NCBI GenBank assembly: GCA_950295325.1
Contig: OX485807.1
Coordinates: forward strand, 32,640,440-32,704,439
Direction: 5' to 3'
DNA from: Polytrichum commune
Lineage: Eukaryota > Streptophyta > Polytrichopsida > Polytrichales > Polytrichaceae
Length of the DNA stretch: 64,000 nt
The position numbers were made by a program, and so were the translations under genes. The notes beneath the pieces were generated by a model. The model saw nothing but the letters and a program-made list of their open reading frames with translations. It searched no databases and was not told the DNA's origin. This document shows, in pieces, positions 19,166 to 31,300 of the stretch. Each line of letters opens with the position of its first letter. Position 1 is the stretch's first letter.

Positions 19166-21097
19166 GCTCCTAGTTCTCTCCACCAACTTGCCTCTCGCCA
19201 GCATCACTCCCTGTCGTAAGGAGGCACCAGGCTGATCCGACCTTTTGCGTTTGGGTCGATTCATTGCTGCTGTGGCTGCTGGATGCATGCTAAGCTTCTT
19301 ACTCCATCCTCGGCCGCAATAATCAAGCTTGCGACATCCCAGTAACCTCGAGTTCATTTGCAGGTATTCCTCTGCTTCCGCTGCCGCTTCATTGCTCTTC
19401 CAACCAATTCCTTCTGGTCTAATAGATAGTTAATAGCATGAAGCTTAGTTGTAGAAATCTTCAATTCTCCCATTTACACTTCTTTCATCTCGGCACTTTG
19501 AATGCGTGGACTCAATGAACGACTGTGGAAGTGTTGATAGAGCTAGGTGCTTGAGCTTGTTGTCGACATCTGCAAATCTTCTCCTTGGTTTGTATGGTTA
19601 TAACTGAGTGGGAACTGGTCTTGGGTTCAAAATTCAATCCTCTCCCAAACTATGTGGAGAATCCAGCTAATTCTGACAACTTTGCAATCTCTTCTAATGT
19701 GATATCTGACATGCGATTGGATGGGGACTGTTTTTTCGATGTTTTTCGATGTGTATTTATACCTGTATGTTATTGTATGTTTTAATGACTGAGAAATTAT
19801 CCCGTTGCCTATTTCTCCCGTTCGAATGGAACTAAGGTATATGGTCCTCTTGTAGATTCCATATCTATATATCTATATGCAACACTTAGATTGGCTTGAA
19901 AATAGTCTAATTCAAATAGTACTTGCACAAGCCAAAGGGGAGCCAAATATTTCTATTTTAAGTTTCAGGTTGAAGTTGAGATGCATATTGCACAGTAGAG
20001 CGAATTGAAGATTCTCTTTCTCTTCTCGTGATCACGTATGCCCTCCCAATTATGTTAATCATCGGACCTTGTATGACTAATATGTATACTTTGAGCACAC
20101 AGTGACACGTGTCTTTTTGGTGTCCGTTCTTAACTACAAGTCACGTCATGTATTCCACTCAAATATCAAGGTAGACATATGTTTATACACGTTTTTGCGC
20201 CATGTGTTTGATTAAGGAGAGTGACCATAAAAGGCACATACTTTAGGAGCTAAGATAGGCAAGTCTATTATGGTTACCTCCACAAAGCTTGACCTTTTCT
20301 AATGTGCAATAAATGTTTTAAAAAAAAATCGGTCAAGGAACAAATCTAGGACGTATGCAATGCTATAAGATTGACATTAAGGTGACTAAATCTCAATCAC
20401 AAAAAATTTATGCAATCTTCTTAAGTGATGACATTGGTGTGCCTAGATTAGCTAATCCTAAGTGGGTGTCGAGTTATTGACTTTTTTGGCTAACATGAAT
20501 AATAAGTTTTTGTATTAATCCTTGAATAATATTTAAAATGAATATTTTAGCAAGACATTGAACCATTTTGCTCTCAAAAGTAGGTGTTTCAATAAGTTGG
20601 TGTTTCAATAAGACATGTCTACTTTAAGAGCTTTATTTTTTTCTATTGTTTGTCCTAAGTTCTGAATAATAATTCTAGATGCTTGAGCTAAGCATAATAT
20701 GAATTTATTGGCTCAACCCTATGGAAGAGACGTAGGGGTGGTCTCTAAAATGTGCCAAACTTTGGCAACCACAACCAATGTGTTAGTAATGTGGATAGAA
20801 GATGTGTGGACCACATTAGAATGAATCCATGCAAATTAGAGAGGTAAATTGTGAAGTCTTTGGAAGTTATCAAGTAATCTTTAAGGGACATTGTTGTGGA
20901 ACATCATAGCTTATATTTTTTATTTATAGTTTACCTTGAAATGGCTAAATAATCCAAGATAATTCCCAAAGCAAAGAATTACGTTGAGCTACAACATATG
21001 TCTAGAAGTCAAAGTTGTAGATTACAAGGAATGCTTCAAAGTTAATATGGCCCCCGGTAATTATACATTTTAGCACTTGTAGAAGCATTGCCATACA
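19166..21097. other. Non-coding DNA, mostly unremarkable
   Basis: No gene recognised. A segment at about 20085-20200 ('TTTGAGCACACAGTGACACG', 'TGTCTTTTTGGTGTCCGTTC') has a diverged relative at 43830-43985, so it is a dispersed repeat. Short open frames (for example 19585-19785) have no recognisable content. Confidence 0.5.
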
Positions 21098-21532
21098 TTG
21101 TGCATCATCTTAATGGGATTCATGCTCTCTTGTAGAGGGGGTTGTTGGTTCAAGATCAAAAACTCAATCACCTCCTGCGCCAACATGATTCACATCATGA
21201 AGATTGCACAAGTTCTCACAACATTAGCTGGAGAGTTACGAGATGGGAGGAATGCCACTACTACAGGTGCTCACAAGGTGAAGGATGCTTCCACAAAAGG
21301 GAACTATTTATTGCAGGTGGCGAATGTAATCGAAAATGCCACCCAAAATACTCCACATTCCCTTCCATCAATTGTTATTGGTCATGACATCATGAACCCC
21401 ATGTTGTATCCTGAGTCTTTGGAAGTCGTGGCCAAAGCCCTTCAACAAGGTTCCCTAGGCAAGGAAAACATGTCTCAGCTCGTTCATTTCTTACATCTTT
21501 TGGGAGGTGACTTGTTGGACATTGCAACATGA
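21098..21532 (+). CDS. Unrecognised open frame, 144 codons
   Basis: The frame reads plausibly as protein from about residue 55 ('HKVKDASTKGNYLLQVANVI' and 'QQGSLGKENMSQLVHFLHLL') to its stop. I do not recognise a domain. It stands alone in AT-rich DNA between transposon relics, so it is more likely a relic or chance frame than a host gene. Confidence 0.2.
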   Translation: MCIILMGFMLSCRGGCWFKIKNSITSCANMIHIMKIAQVLTTLAGELRDGRNATTTGAHKVKDASTKGNYLLQVANVIENATQNTPHSLPSIVIGHDIMNPMLYPESLEVVAKALQQGSLGKENMSQLVHFLHLLGGDLLDIAT

Positions 21533-22439
21533 AGATGCAATAGGTTGTGTATATCATAGTAGCTTGGGTATGGGCACCCTATAGTGGTTTAGGTCCCCAA
21601 CCCCCAATATTGGGTTAGAAGCCTTGAGCAATACAAAACTATTTGAAATCATAGGTGAATATGAGGAAGCTTCTTTTGTAGTTAAATGTTTGGTCAAATG
21701 TGTGAGGAAAAAACCTTGATTGTAAATTAAATAATAAACCAACAACCTGCACGGTTTAAATCTAGTACTTAGACAAATCTAGATTTGGGCAATTCCACAC
21801 TAAACCATCATTGCTCGCCCACTTCAATATCTTTGCTATGATGTCAAATGTTTGTGCCACACATCGTGTCCATGAAGTTTTCATGTATAATCATGCAAAT
21901 GGCTATATGGCAAGTACAAATAACGGCACTTGAAGGACAAGTGTTTACATTTCCTCAAAAAAAACTTGCTTATTTTCAAACCCATCAAATGTCCAAAATT
22001 ACCTAAATACTAGTTCTAAATTTGCAAAGGCTAGGTTGCACACATCTAGTACTTTTTGGAAGGGTTTTATGTTGAAATAGTATGAGAAAGAAAGAAGGAA
22101 AAAATAAATGTCAATGTTCCCCCATCAATGTGAATGAGATCCCGTTATCCTTAAAAAACAATGTGAAATAACTAATGGACTAATTAGGCATAATTAGGCT
22201 TGATTACGTTGAAACATGCTTAATTATTTTGAATGTGTAAGAATAAGTCTTTGAAAGGAGAGGGCATTAATTAAACTAGTAAATAAACCAGCTAAAATTA
22301 GCACATTATTTCAAGTTTAATTTCTAAATGACATACGTCTCTTCAAATGAGTAAGTCTCAAAAATTGTCACCTCATTGCTAATGAGAATTTTTTTCATAT
22401 TTCTCACTTTCAAGTTGATTACATGCTTTATTTATGGTA

Positions 22440-22930
22440 TTTAGTGTCATATGCATAATAGTGTTACTTACCCTGTTTTGAGGAGTACGTTAGGTTACAC
22501 TATTGATCAACAATGTCATCATAAGTGTCACGTCATGACACTTGACATTCAAGTGCGCTTAGTAAGATCTTAACATGAGTATGTTCAATAATGTTATGAG
22601 ATGCATGCCTACATTACACAATGGTGTACAAGTTGACTAAAGTGTACACCAATGACACTTGCCATTAGTATGTTCAAGAATATCTTCCCCTTGCATACAA
22701 AAATATAATCACGTGACACTTGCCATTAATATGCTAAAAATTTATCTCCCCTTGCACATTAAAACGGAAGACTATCATTTGAAGTATCCCGATGTGCTAC
22801 TCTGTATATCATAATGTAGATATTTCTTCACTTAAAGAAGTCACTTGTGTTGATGAATGGAATCATATTGGCAATTAGCAGGCGTGACACTTTGAGACCT
22901 GTAGGCATCTAGTTTTAGGCACTTTGCAAA
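22440..22930 (+). repeat. Dispersed repeat Y, copy 1
   Basis: About 490 bp align by eye with 53745-54270 in the same orientation (shared words include 'GTTGACTAAAGTGTACAC', 'AATGACACTTG', 'TTGGCAATTAGCAG', 'GTGACACTTTGAGACCT'). No protein content or terminal repeats identified. Confidence 0.7.
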
Positions 22931-23969
22931 TAGTGTATGTGACACTAATTAGAATCAATGGTGTAGTTCCTTCTAAGTTCTCATGATTCATCATTGGATG
23001 TCTCTAGAATATTGCATAGAATTATCAAAGACCTAATAATCATGACCTGGCAAGTTGTGTTAACAACAACTCAATATTATATAGAACATCCCTATTGAAC
23101 TATTTACAAGCTGCCCTTTCAAAATGGTTCGGATTCGGATTTTAAGCAAACATGTATATGCAACTTATTTGTTGTGGCCATAAAAGTACATTCTAAACTC
23201 CGTAGTTTTACACCTGTGGCAGCCAAAGTGCACGTGATATTTTGGAGTTTTGTAGTGTTAACATGGATGCGTGATACTATAGATTTTAGTGTAGGATGTA
23301 ACATTATGGAATGACACAAAGGAGATGTGAGGACAATTTGAATCCGTTCTCCTGTAACCTATGCCTATGTGGTCCACTCCAGTTGGCCTTCCTGGGTGAT
23401 GTGGCGGACGCATGCACCAACATTCAACAAGAGGCATAAGAAGAAGAAGAAGAAGAAGAAGAAACTCCACATGTTGACACATGGCATAATGTGAGGGTGT
23501 GGGTTGACTTCTTTGGTGGTTTGCATTAATGACAAATTTTGTGATATAAGGGAGAGAAATGCGACAATAAGGAGTGAGATTTGAACTACGAACATCCGTT
23601 CCCTAGGGTTTCTGAATACTAAAGAGTGTGATAACATTATGGAGGTTGATACTACGGAGTTTAGGGTGTATAATGTTTTTTAAAAGCAACTTCTAATATG
23701 TAGGAGAGGTGGGCCTCCACATGTCGATGTCGTTCGAGGTACTTCGTGTTAGATTGGTGTGTCGTGTAGACCCACCTTTCTAACATGGCCTCATATCAAA
23801 GGCTGCACAATATATAGGTACCCAAAATTGTGGCCGCAATGAAGGGGGTGCATGTGAAGACACAAAATGACCACAACACTGGGTGTTTATCCACTACAGT
23901 GCATGTTGTGTATGCGAAATGGTGCTGGTATGATGGTCAGCAGCATGACATGCACTTTTATGGATGAAC

Positions 23970-24215
23970 ACCAGTGACGGGGGAGGTGATTGGGCATAAT
24001 CGGTTGAGATCCTAGTGTTTGCAAGTCCAACCGGTTCCATGTTGTTGACATCCTCTGGTTTTCTTTTACTAAAATGGGCATATTCTTCTATAGATTCCTC
24101 TAAAATGATGGGTAGTTCTCCTGCAGTCTTGAACTTCAGCCGGTTATTTTTCAAACTCAACCAGTTCATATATTCTAACTAAGTGCCCGTTCTCCCCGAT
24201 TATAGGACTTGACAC
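23970..24215 (+). repeat. Dispersed repeat R, copy 2
   Basis: Contains 'GGGCATAATCGGTTGAGATC', 'CCTAGTGTTTGCAAGTCC' and 'TCTTGAACTTCAGCCGGTTA' in family order. A GAA microsatellite lies upstream at about 23440-23463. Confidence 0.75.
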
Positions 24216-24344
24216 ACTGTAGGACCTATACACCCTTAATTATACAACAGGAGAATCTGCACAAATTTTGATGATGTGAATATATTATGTTAGCAAGAGA
24301 AGGACGAGTGATTGGGGATATTTTTGGGCATAACCGGTTGAGAT

Positions 24345-25454
24345 CAGGGCATAAAATTGACACCCTGGGGGGTGTATTTTGCTTCCTAGAGTGTCCTAGG
24401 ACACCCAAAATCTCAAACAGGGTGTCCCCGAGGACACCCAAAAATCCTACAAGGGTGTCCTTTTTACACCCAAAAAAAATTCAGGGTGTCCCCTGTACTT
24501 GTAGGGCCTATCAGCGGATACCAAATTCGTGGCACAATTTTTGGACATTTCTAGAGGTGGTGAGATCCATTTTCAAGACTCTACAGGAGTGGTGCATTCA
24601 CATATATTGCATTATGCACCATTGCCTCATGCAATTGAGTTTGGTGGTGATGGTACCCTCCATGGGTGCAAGGTGATTGCACATGCCTATGTGGTTAAGG
24701 TGATAGAATCATTGCAGCAATGATTTCCTGATTTGAAGCTCTTCAATGCAACTAAGCTATTTAGCCCTGTCTGTTTTTCAACAGACTTGACACTTCTTCA
24801 TCGAAATGCTCGTTTATGGCTTCAGAGTTTCATTGACCACTTCTGCACTAATGGAGGGAATCTTTTTGATGAGCGTGGTTTAAAATCAGAGCTTCGAGGT
24901 TTTTTAGATACACTTCATATTTCATGTGGTGGTCTTAAAATGCACCAAGCTTGGATGGTTTATTCTTCCAATTTGGACTATGTTGGAAGATATCCTCATA
25001 TGACAAAGTTGTGGCAAGCTGTTCTTGTAATTCCTGCTAGTACAACTTCTTGTGAGAGAGGATTTTCTACTCAAAATCATATTAAATCTACTTTACGGTG
25101 TAGTTTGGTATTAGAGACTTTGGAAGCACAAATGAGAGTTGCAATGGCAAAAATCCCCATAGAGGCCATTGACTTTGAACAAGTATGGGTAAAGTGGTGT
25201 GCTATGAAAGGCCGCCGCTTGTAGGTTTGATTTGCATTGCAAGTTATGATATGTAGTGGTTTTTTTGATTTTTAATTGAGATTTTGAAATGATATTATAT
25301 ATTTTTCAAAATTGTACCTATTTTGACAAAAAAAAAAATTTAAGAGAAATTTATGAGGACACTCAAAAATTGGAGCAGGGTGTCCTTGGGACACCCAAAA
25401 TTTGGGACAGGGTGTCCCCTGGAAATTTGGCTAGGGTGTCAAATTTATGGCCTG
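24345..25454 (+). mobile_element. hAT-derived element, 1110 bp, nested in repeat R
   Basis: Inverted ends CAGGGCATAAAATTGACACC and CAGGCCATAAATTTGACACC (the right end read inversely) are flanked by the perfect 8-bp duplication GTTGAGAT (24337-24344 and 25455-25462). Subterminal 'GGTGTCC...ACACCC' words recur many times at both ends. Different TIR sequence from the element at 18060, so a second hAT family. Confidence 0.9.
24511..25224 (+). pseudogene. hAT transposase C-terminal fragment with in-frame TGA
   Basis: One frame runs from about 24511 ('SADTKFVAQFLDISRGGEIH') to TAG at 25224, broken by TGA at 24721-24723, probably from CGA. It includes the hAT C-terminal signature 'LWQAVLVIPASTTSCERGFS' and 'LVLETLEAQMRVAMAKIP'. 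The N-terminal catalytic part is absent. Confidence 0.75.
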
Positions 25455-25859
25455 GTTGAGATCCTAGTGTTTGCAAGTCCAACTGGTCACATGTTGACAT
25501 CTTCCGGTTTTCCTTTATTAAATTGAGATATATTCTATAGATTCTTCTTAAATGATCGGTAATTTTCGTGTAGTCTTGAACTTCAACCGGTTCATCTGTA
25601 ACTCACTGCCGGTTCTCCCTGATCATCATAGAAAAGGACCCATGAATGGGAGTGGCGTTGACACTTGATTTCACAATTTCATTTGCACACTGGCCATCCT
25701 CATTCGGCCCACAGCACATCGCTTGATTGATTGGACTGCCACTGTGCAATTGGCTCCATGTGGCTCTGCCTCAGTGCACAGTGAACTCCATAAACCAAGC
25801 TGCAAAGACCCACCATAGCTTATTGTTGTTACCAATTCACTTGAGTCTCACTATATTTA

Positions 25860-26115
25860 GTGTTTGATTATATTTAGAGTTGCTACCATCCTACCCTGCT
25901 CAACACTTATTTTCAATTTCTTCATAATTAGCGGTAGACATTAATGTGCCGTTACTTTCCCTGCTGCCACCTCCCTTATTATATCCTTTTTATATATCCT
26001 TACCAACACTAAATTCAAACATGTAACTTCCACATACTACCATAGTTGATATTTAGTGTATGCCTTTGTATTTAGTGCATCAAACACTAAATATCCTATT
26101 TAGTGTAGCATACAT
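25860..26115 (+). repeat. Dispersed repeat T, copy 1
   Basis: Matches 58110-58430 ('GTGCCGTTACTTTCCCTGCT', 'GCCACCTCCCTTATTATATC', 'CATCAAACACTAAATATCCT'). Rich in palindromic TATTTAGTGT/ACACTAAATA words at its edges, as in a MITE. Confidence 0.65.
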
Positions 26116-26381
26116 CTCTTAAACTGTATTGCTCCCTCATGGTGGGACTCAGCACCAAGCTGGTCTGCACCTTTATGTTTTTGTTTCGTATCAATTAATT
26201 GCACTGTGTAATGCCAAATCGTAAGTGCCACTAAATACCATAAACGGTGTACGACATTTGCAGATTCATTCTATCTCTCCACAATCTGGGGGTTTCGTGA
26301 TTAACAACCTCAAAGTGCAGCATTACTCGAAATGCTATACCTCATCGAAAAGCAAGGCATATATCATTGAACATCTCAATA

Positions 26382-27320
26382 CCGTAGGTTCATAGCTGGT
26401 TCGACATAAAATAATTCTAAAAATAAGTGCCAAAAAATTTGGAATATTATTGGCATTTTTTGCCGAATATAAGATTTAATATTTCTCAAAATTGCCAAAA
26501 AGTAAGAAATTTTTACTTCTCACTAGAGTTTTACTTACAATGGAAGCATATGTGAACTTTGAAAGAGAGAAGGTGCTCCTTTTGTAATCAAGCTCACTTA
26601 CATTAGTCCAAAAAGAATATGGGTTAAGAAGTAGCAAGACTCTAGGTGAGGCTTTTCAAATGTGTTGTACACAAAGTTTTGGAGTCCAATTGAGCATAGA
26701 AGATGAAGTTTTATAAAATTTTGTCCAACTAACAAAAGTTGAGAAATCAATCCTTCTTCCACCTCCAACAAGTTTTGTGTCAAAATAAGTCTTTATGCAA
26801 AAGATATGGACAAAACATTGCAGCCGTGTAAAGATCAAAAAATTAAAATGCGTTCATAACAGTTTTTCGGAGCTCATTTGTGCACAGAAGATCAACTTTT
26901 TTGGAACTTTGTTGGTCTAAGAAAAGTTTAGAAATCAAGTAATCTTTCACCTCCAACAAATTTGATGTCATTTGAAGACTCTATGCAAAAGTTATGCGTG
27001 TTATAAAAATGAAGTCTAACTCGGTGCTTCACCTCAAAGTTTACATATCCCATATGCATTGTTGAACACAACTCCACTCTACTTGCATAAAGCACAGAGC
27101 ATTCTCAACTCTTCACTCACATCTTACTTGTCATTCAATGCAAGAGATGAACAAGATATAAGCATAAATAGAAAATTAAAAATGAATTTAAGCCGAATTT
27201 TAAAAATTAAAAGAGAAAATTGCCGAAAATATTTGAATATACTAAGTTTAGGTGCCGAACCTACTTTTTGAACTTTAATTAATTATTCAGCTAACATGTG
27301 TCTAAGCTATGAACCTACGG
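26382..27320. mobile_element. Inverted-repeat element, ~939 bp, unclassified
   Basis: CCGTAGGTTCATAGCT at 26382 and its inverse ending at 27320 bound an AT-rich segment with an internal ~187-bp duplication (around 26681 and 26868). No coding content and no clear target duplication, so superfamily is not assigned. Confidence 0.5.
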
Positions 27321-28385
27321 GTACACAAGTGACCGACATTTGAAGTTTCTACATATCCTTCATTTACGCATTTCTGGTGCAAGCTTACATTCAGCTCATG
27401 TTTCACTCAACATCGATTCATCTTACGATTCTAAAATAAACTTCAACCCCATGTTTGGTAGCCATTGAGTCAATGTCATGGTTTGATGTGATTGAATCAA
27501 GATAAATCCAGTGTTGACATATGATTTTAATGGTTTGTGATGAAGCTCATAGGTTATCTCCCAAACATGATAGCAGACCCTGTTCACAAATATTTGACAC
27601 CCTTAAACAAGGATAAATCACACACTAATCAAGCCTACAATCCTATATCTTGATAGAATTTGAGGTGCATGAGTGGCGCTCACAGCACAGTCAGGTACAC
27701 TGAGTTGTTTCTGCAATCAGTGAGTCGCAAACACAAGGCACACAAGATTGAAATATGAAACACACAGCAATAAATAACCAACCCGTATGCAATTAGGAAG
27801 CCTAAAACTGAGTAGAATGTAAAGTACATAGTTGGCACTCACGACACAGCAAGGCACATTGACCTTGGCACATTATCTTAAGTTGCACTGAACCTTGTTG
27901 TGTATGACTTCCACTTCAACTGTACACTGATCACTATGGTCCCAACCCCTAACTGTTTGGACCTGCCAACTCGAGGTGTAAACTGAGGAGACCAACCATT
28001 TTGTCCTGATTCAATACTCGCACATTGCCTTCAAATTGCCTTCCGACCAGCTATAATATCCCTGGTATAGAATAGAGCGTGCATCATCAGGCCAACGACG
28101 TCATGGGGGAATATATAACTTGAAGAGACCCACAAGAGGAAAAGAGTGCCCCAGTCCTTCCTGTCTAAGACCTGGTACTCAACACTTCAGCTCATGGTAA
28201 GACTAAACTGATGAATTTCACATCTCATGCTCTCACGCGGGACGACAATGACAGTAAATGACAGCGGGACCCCAATAAATTTCAAGAGAATTGCCCTTCA
28301 GAGCATATGCTACAAGTGAGTAACCAGGGTAAGTTGGAGACTTTAGTAAAAGCCTGAGCTGATTAAATTGAGAAACTAGTTGCCA
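27321..28385. other. Intergenic DNA / 3' flank of the kinase gene
   Basis: No open frame of interest. The leftward kinase gene ends at 28386, so its 3' UTR and polyadenylation site should lie within the next few hundred bases; no single signal can be chosen. Confidence 0.4.
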
Positions 28386-31300
28386 TCATGAAGAAATCGG
28401 TTCATAGGGGAAAGAGAGCCATGGATGTTTCAGGGCCTCGTTAGCACTCGGACGTATACTTGGATTAATCTGCAGTAGGTAGCCCACAAAATCAACAAAG
28501 CCTTGATCACCCATGGGCAGACGATGGGCCAGGGATGTCTTCTTCGGCAGCAGATACTCGAGCTGGTCAGATTCCTGCAAAACCAAGCATGAAAATAAGA
28601 CAAGTGGTTGTCAGATTACAATTCATTCCTCTTATGTGTACAAACCATGCCACATTCAATGACAAGGGCTAACATATTTATCAACATTTTCGTGGCGATG
28701 CTAAGAATCAAGCACCTAACTGAAGTGATACCCATCCTTGATGGCATGATATGCTGGAAGATTAGGTGCACTTGGAAATATAAAGAAAGACCCAGGTAAA
28801 TGCCCCATTGCACTAACTATAAAATTAAACTCCAACAAGTTTCATAGACACTATAAATGTGTGCAACCCTACAGATATCAAAACCACAATCTCAGATGAG
28901 CTGTAGAGTTACCTGATTGCGCTCATAAAGCATGTGATTCTTCGTGAAGAACTTGTGGGTATCCCGTCCTTTTCCCAAGAGCTCAGGGTCAATAGGGCCT
29001 ACTATTCCTACCACCCGAGCCAGTAAAGTTGCCAGTGAATCATTCTGGAAGAGAACCTGCAAAACATTACAAAACAAAGATCACCAATGTGGCACACATA
29101 CAACTAATCTCTGAGCAATCACCTCTATATAGTGCACATATACAAGGCCAAACAGGATTTCAGGCTGAATATTGAGGATTGAAAAGAGAGCAACAACATC
29201 TCCAGAAAATGTTTACAATTGGTGGGCCATAAAAAACACAACTTTCTTTTTGTCCCCCCTAACATGTGGAGAAGCCCAAAATGAAACCGTGGCAAGTTTC
29301 AGACCTCCAGATACATCATTTCTAGGGACTCATACTACAAAAAAAAGAATCCCTTCATAAACAGCTGCTACCCAAAAACAACTAAACTTCTGAACTTGTT
29401 CCAAACAATCACATCAAATGAGACCAGATCATAAAGACAAACAGGACATATTGGAAGCTCATAGAAAGGCTTGTACACCTCAGGACATGTTCTGAAGGAC
29501 CGAGTGATAGAAACTCACGTTTCCTGAGCAAAGCTCAGCAAGGATGCAACCAAGTGACCACATGTCGATCTTCTGGTCATAGGGAAGACCAAGGATAACT
29601 TCAGGTGCCCTATAAGATCGGGACTGCACATAAGAGCAGAGGTGGTCTGTTTGAAAGCAACTGCTACCCAAATCAATCACTTTGACTTCACACCGGCTGT
29701 AACTCTTCACCAAAATATTCTCTGGTTTTAGGTCACAATGGATAAGCCCCAAACCGTGTATGAACTCCAAAGCTTCCAGGCATTGCCGAGTTATGGACTG
29801 CACCAAAAGATACTAGTAAGAAATGATGACATACTTTATAATTTAGTTTAAACACAAATTACGATTCACCCTGCCCTGGAATTAAGATCTAATGCACCTT
29901 GCTGTCTCCTCATAAAGGTCAACGACTTGTATGGATACCAAAGTAGAAAAAAGCAGAGTCAGAATATTAGAAATAATCTGTGTTTGTACAAAAATAGGTC
30001 TGAAATTGACAAACAAACTTTGCTGCCTTCACTAAATTAGGAGAGGGGTATTTCTTATATAAGAACAACTACCCTAAAGCAGAAAATAACTATATTTTCA
30101 TGAGATAATCTGGAACATGAATAAAACCTGAAGGCGGGGCATGGTGAAGTAGACTTCACCACCCGATTCCCGGTTGTACTTGTGAAATTCATAAAGGTTG
30201 GCTCGTAACAATTCGCAGACAATGAACAGGTGCTCCTGCAGACAAGTGAAGTCTTTAAACATCAAAGACATGTCTGGGCAGGAAACAAAAGACGCATAGA
30301 CTAGTTCAGAAAGAAAAAAGATTTCAATCTTTAGAAATATGACATCTTGAATGTTGCCTTTTTTTGGTCTGCAATGATTCCAAAAGAACAAATCAAAGAG
30401 TTTGACACAATGCTAGAGTCAAAGTAGTACCTACATCAAAACAGCTACACTAATCACACAACCCTCCACATAAGTGACACACAGGATTGAACATTATACA
30501 CCAGCACATACATGAGAGCAAACCGACCATCCTGACTGGAGCGCTTTCTCCACTAACTGCCGGTTTCGCCCTTTGAAGACTTAAGAATGAAGTTTGAAAT
30601 TTCACAGGCCTCTGATTTGGTTATCTTTGTTCAGCAGATACATGAAAGGTTTAGCAAAACCCCGCAATAAATGAAAGGTTCATACCCTATGATAGAAATA
30701 GTCGTAGAGCCGTAGAACATGGTGCTTGTCACCAGGGTCATGCTTGTTGATGTATTTGAGAAGCTTAATTTCATCAAGACTTTGATCAAAGAAGTCTTTA
30801 TTGTTCTTAATGATCTTCATGCATACGTCCATTCCTGTATGCAAGTCATGTGCCTGAATTGCTTTGCTGAAGGCAGCAGAACCCAGGTATTCAGTCACAT
30901 GATAGCGTCCTGCAATAACTGCATTTATCACCACAGGAAAATCCTTGTCTTCCTCAAAACCAGTCCTGCAGATTGCCCAACCAGAAATATTAGTATCAAA
31001 AATACCTACTAGAGTGTCATGCACAAGACAAGAGAGGCTTGACTTGATAGACCTTCAAAGAAAATCTAAGCTTAAGGGTACAGTCATGCCAGATATTATA
31101 GTATAGGAAAGAATCCATGAAACTGGTGCTCTAATACAGATGAACCCCAAACCATGTGCATTGGGATTAATATATTTTCAAACATACTTGGATCTTTCAA
31201 AATGAAGTCCAGACCTGTTTTTCCGATGCACAATCTTCAGATCAAAAGTCTCAAATTCCTCTTCCTCTGCTCGTATTCTGCGAATTTGCTCCTGGACTGC

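Larger units (their letters stand above)
24305..25625 (+). repeat. Dispersed repeat R, copy 3, split by a hAT element
   Basis: Left part is 24305-24344, right part 25455-25625. Between them sits the hAT element, with the R-family word GTTGAGAT duplicated at both edges. Removing the insert and one duplicate restores the order seen in the other R copies, which gives a clear nesting order. Confidence 0.85.
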
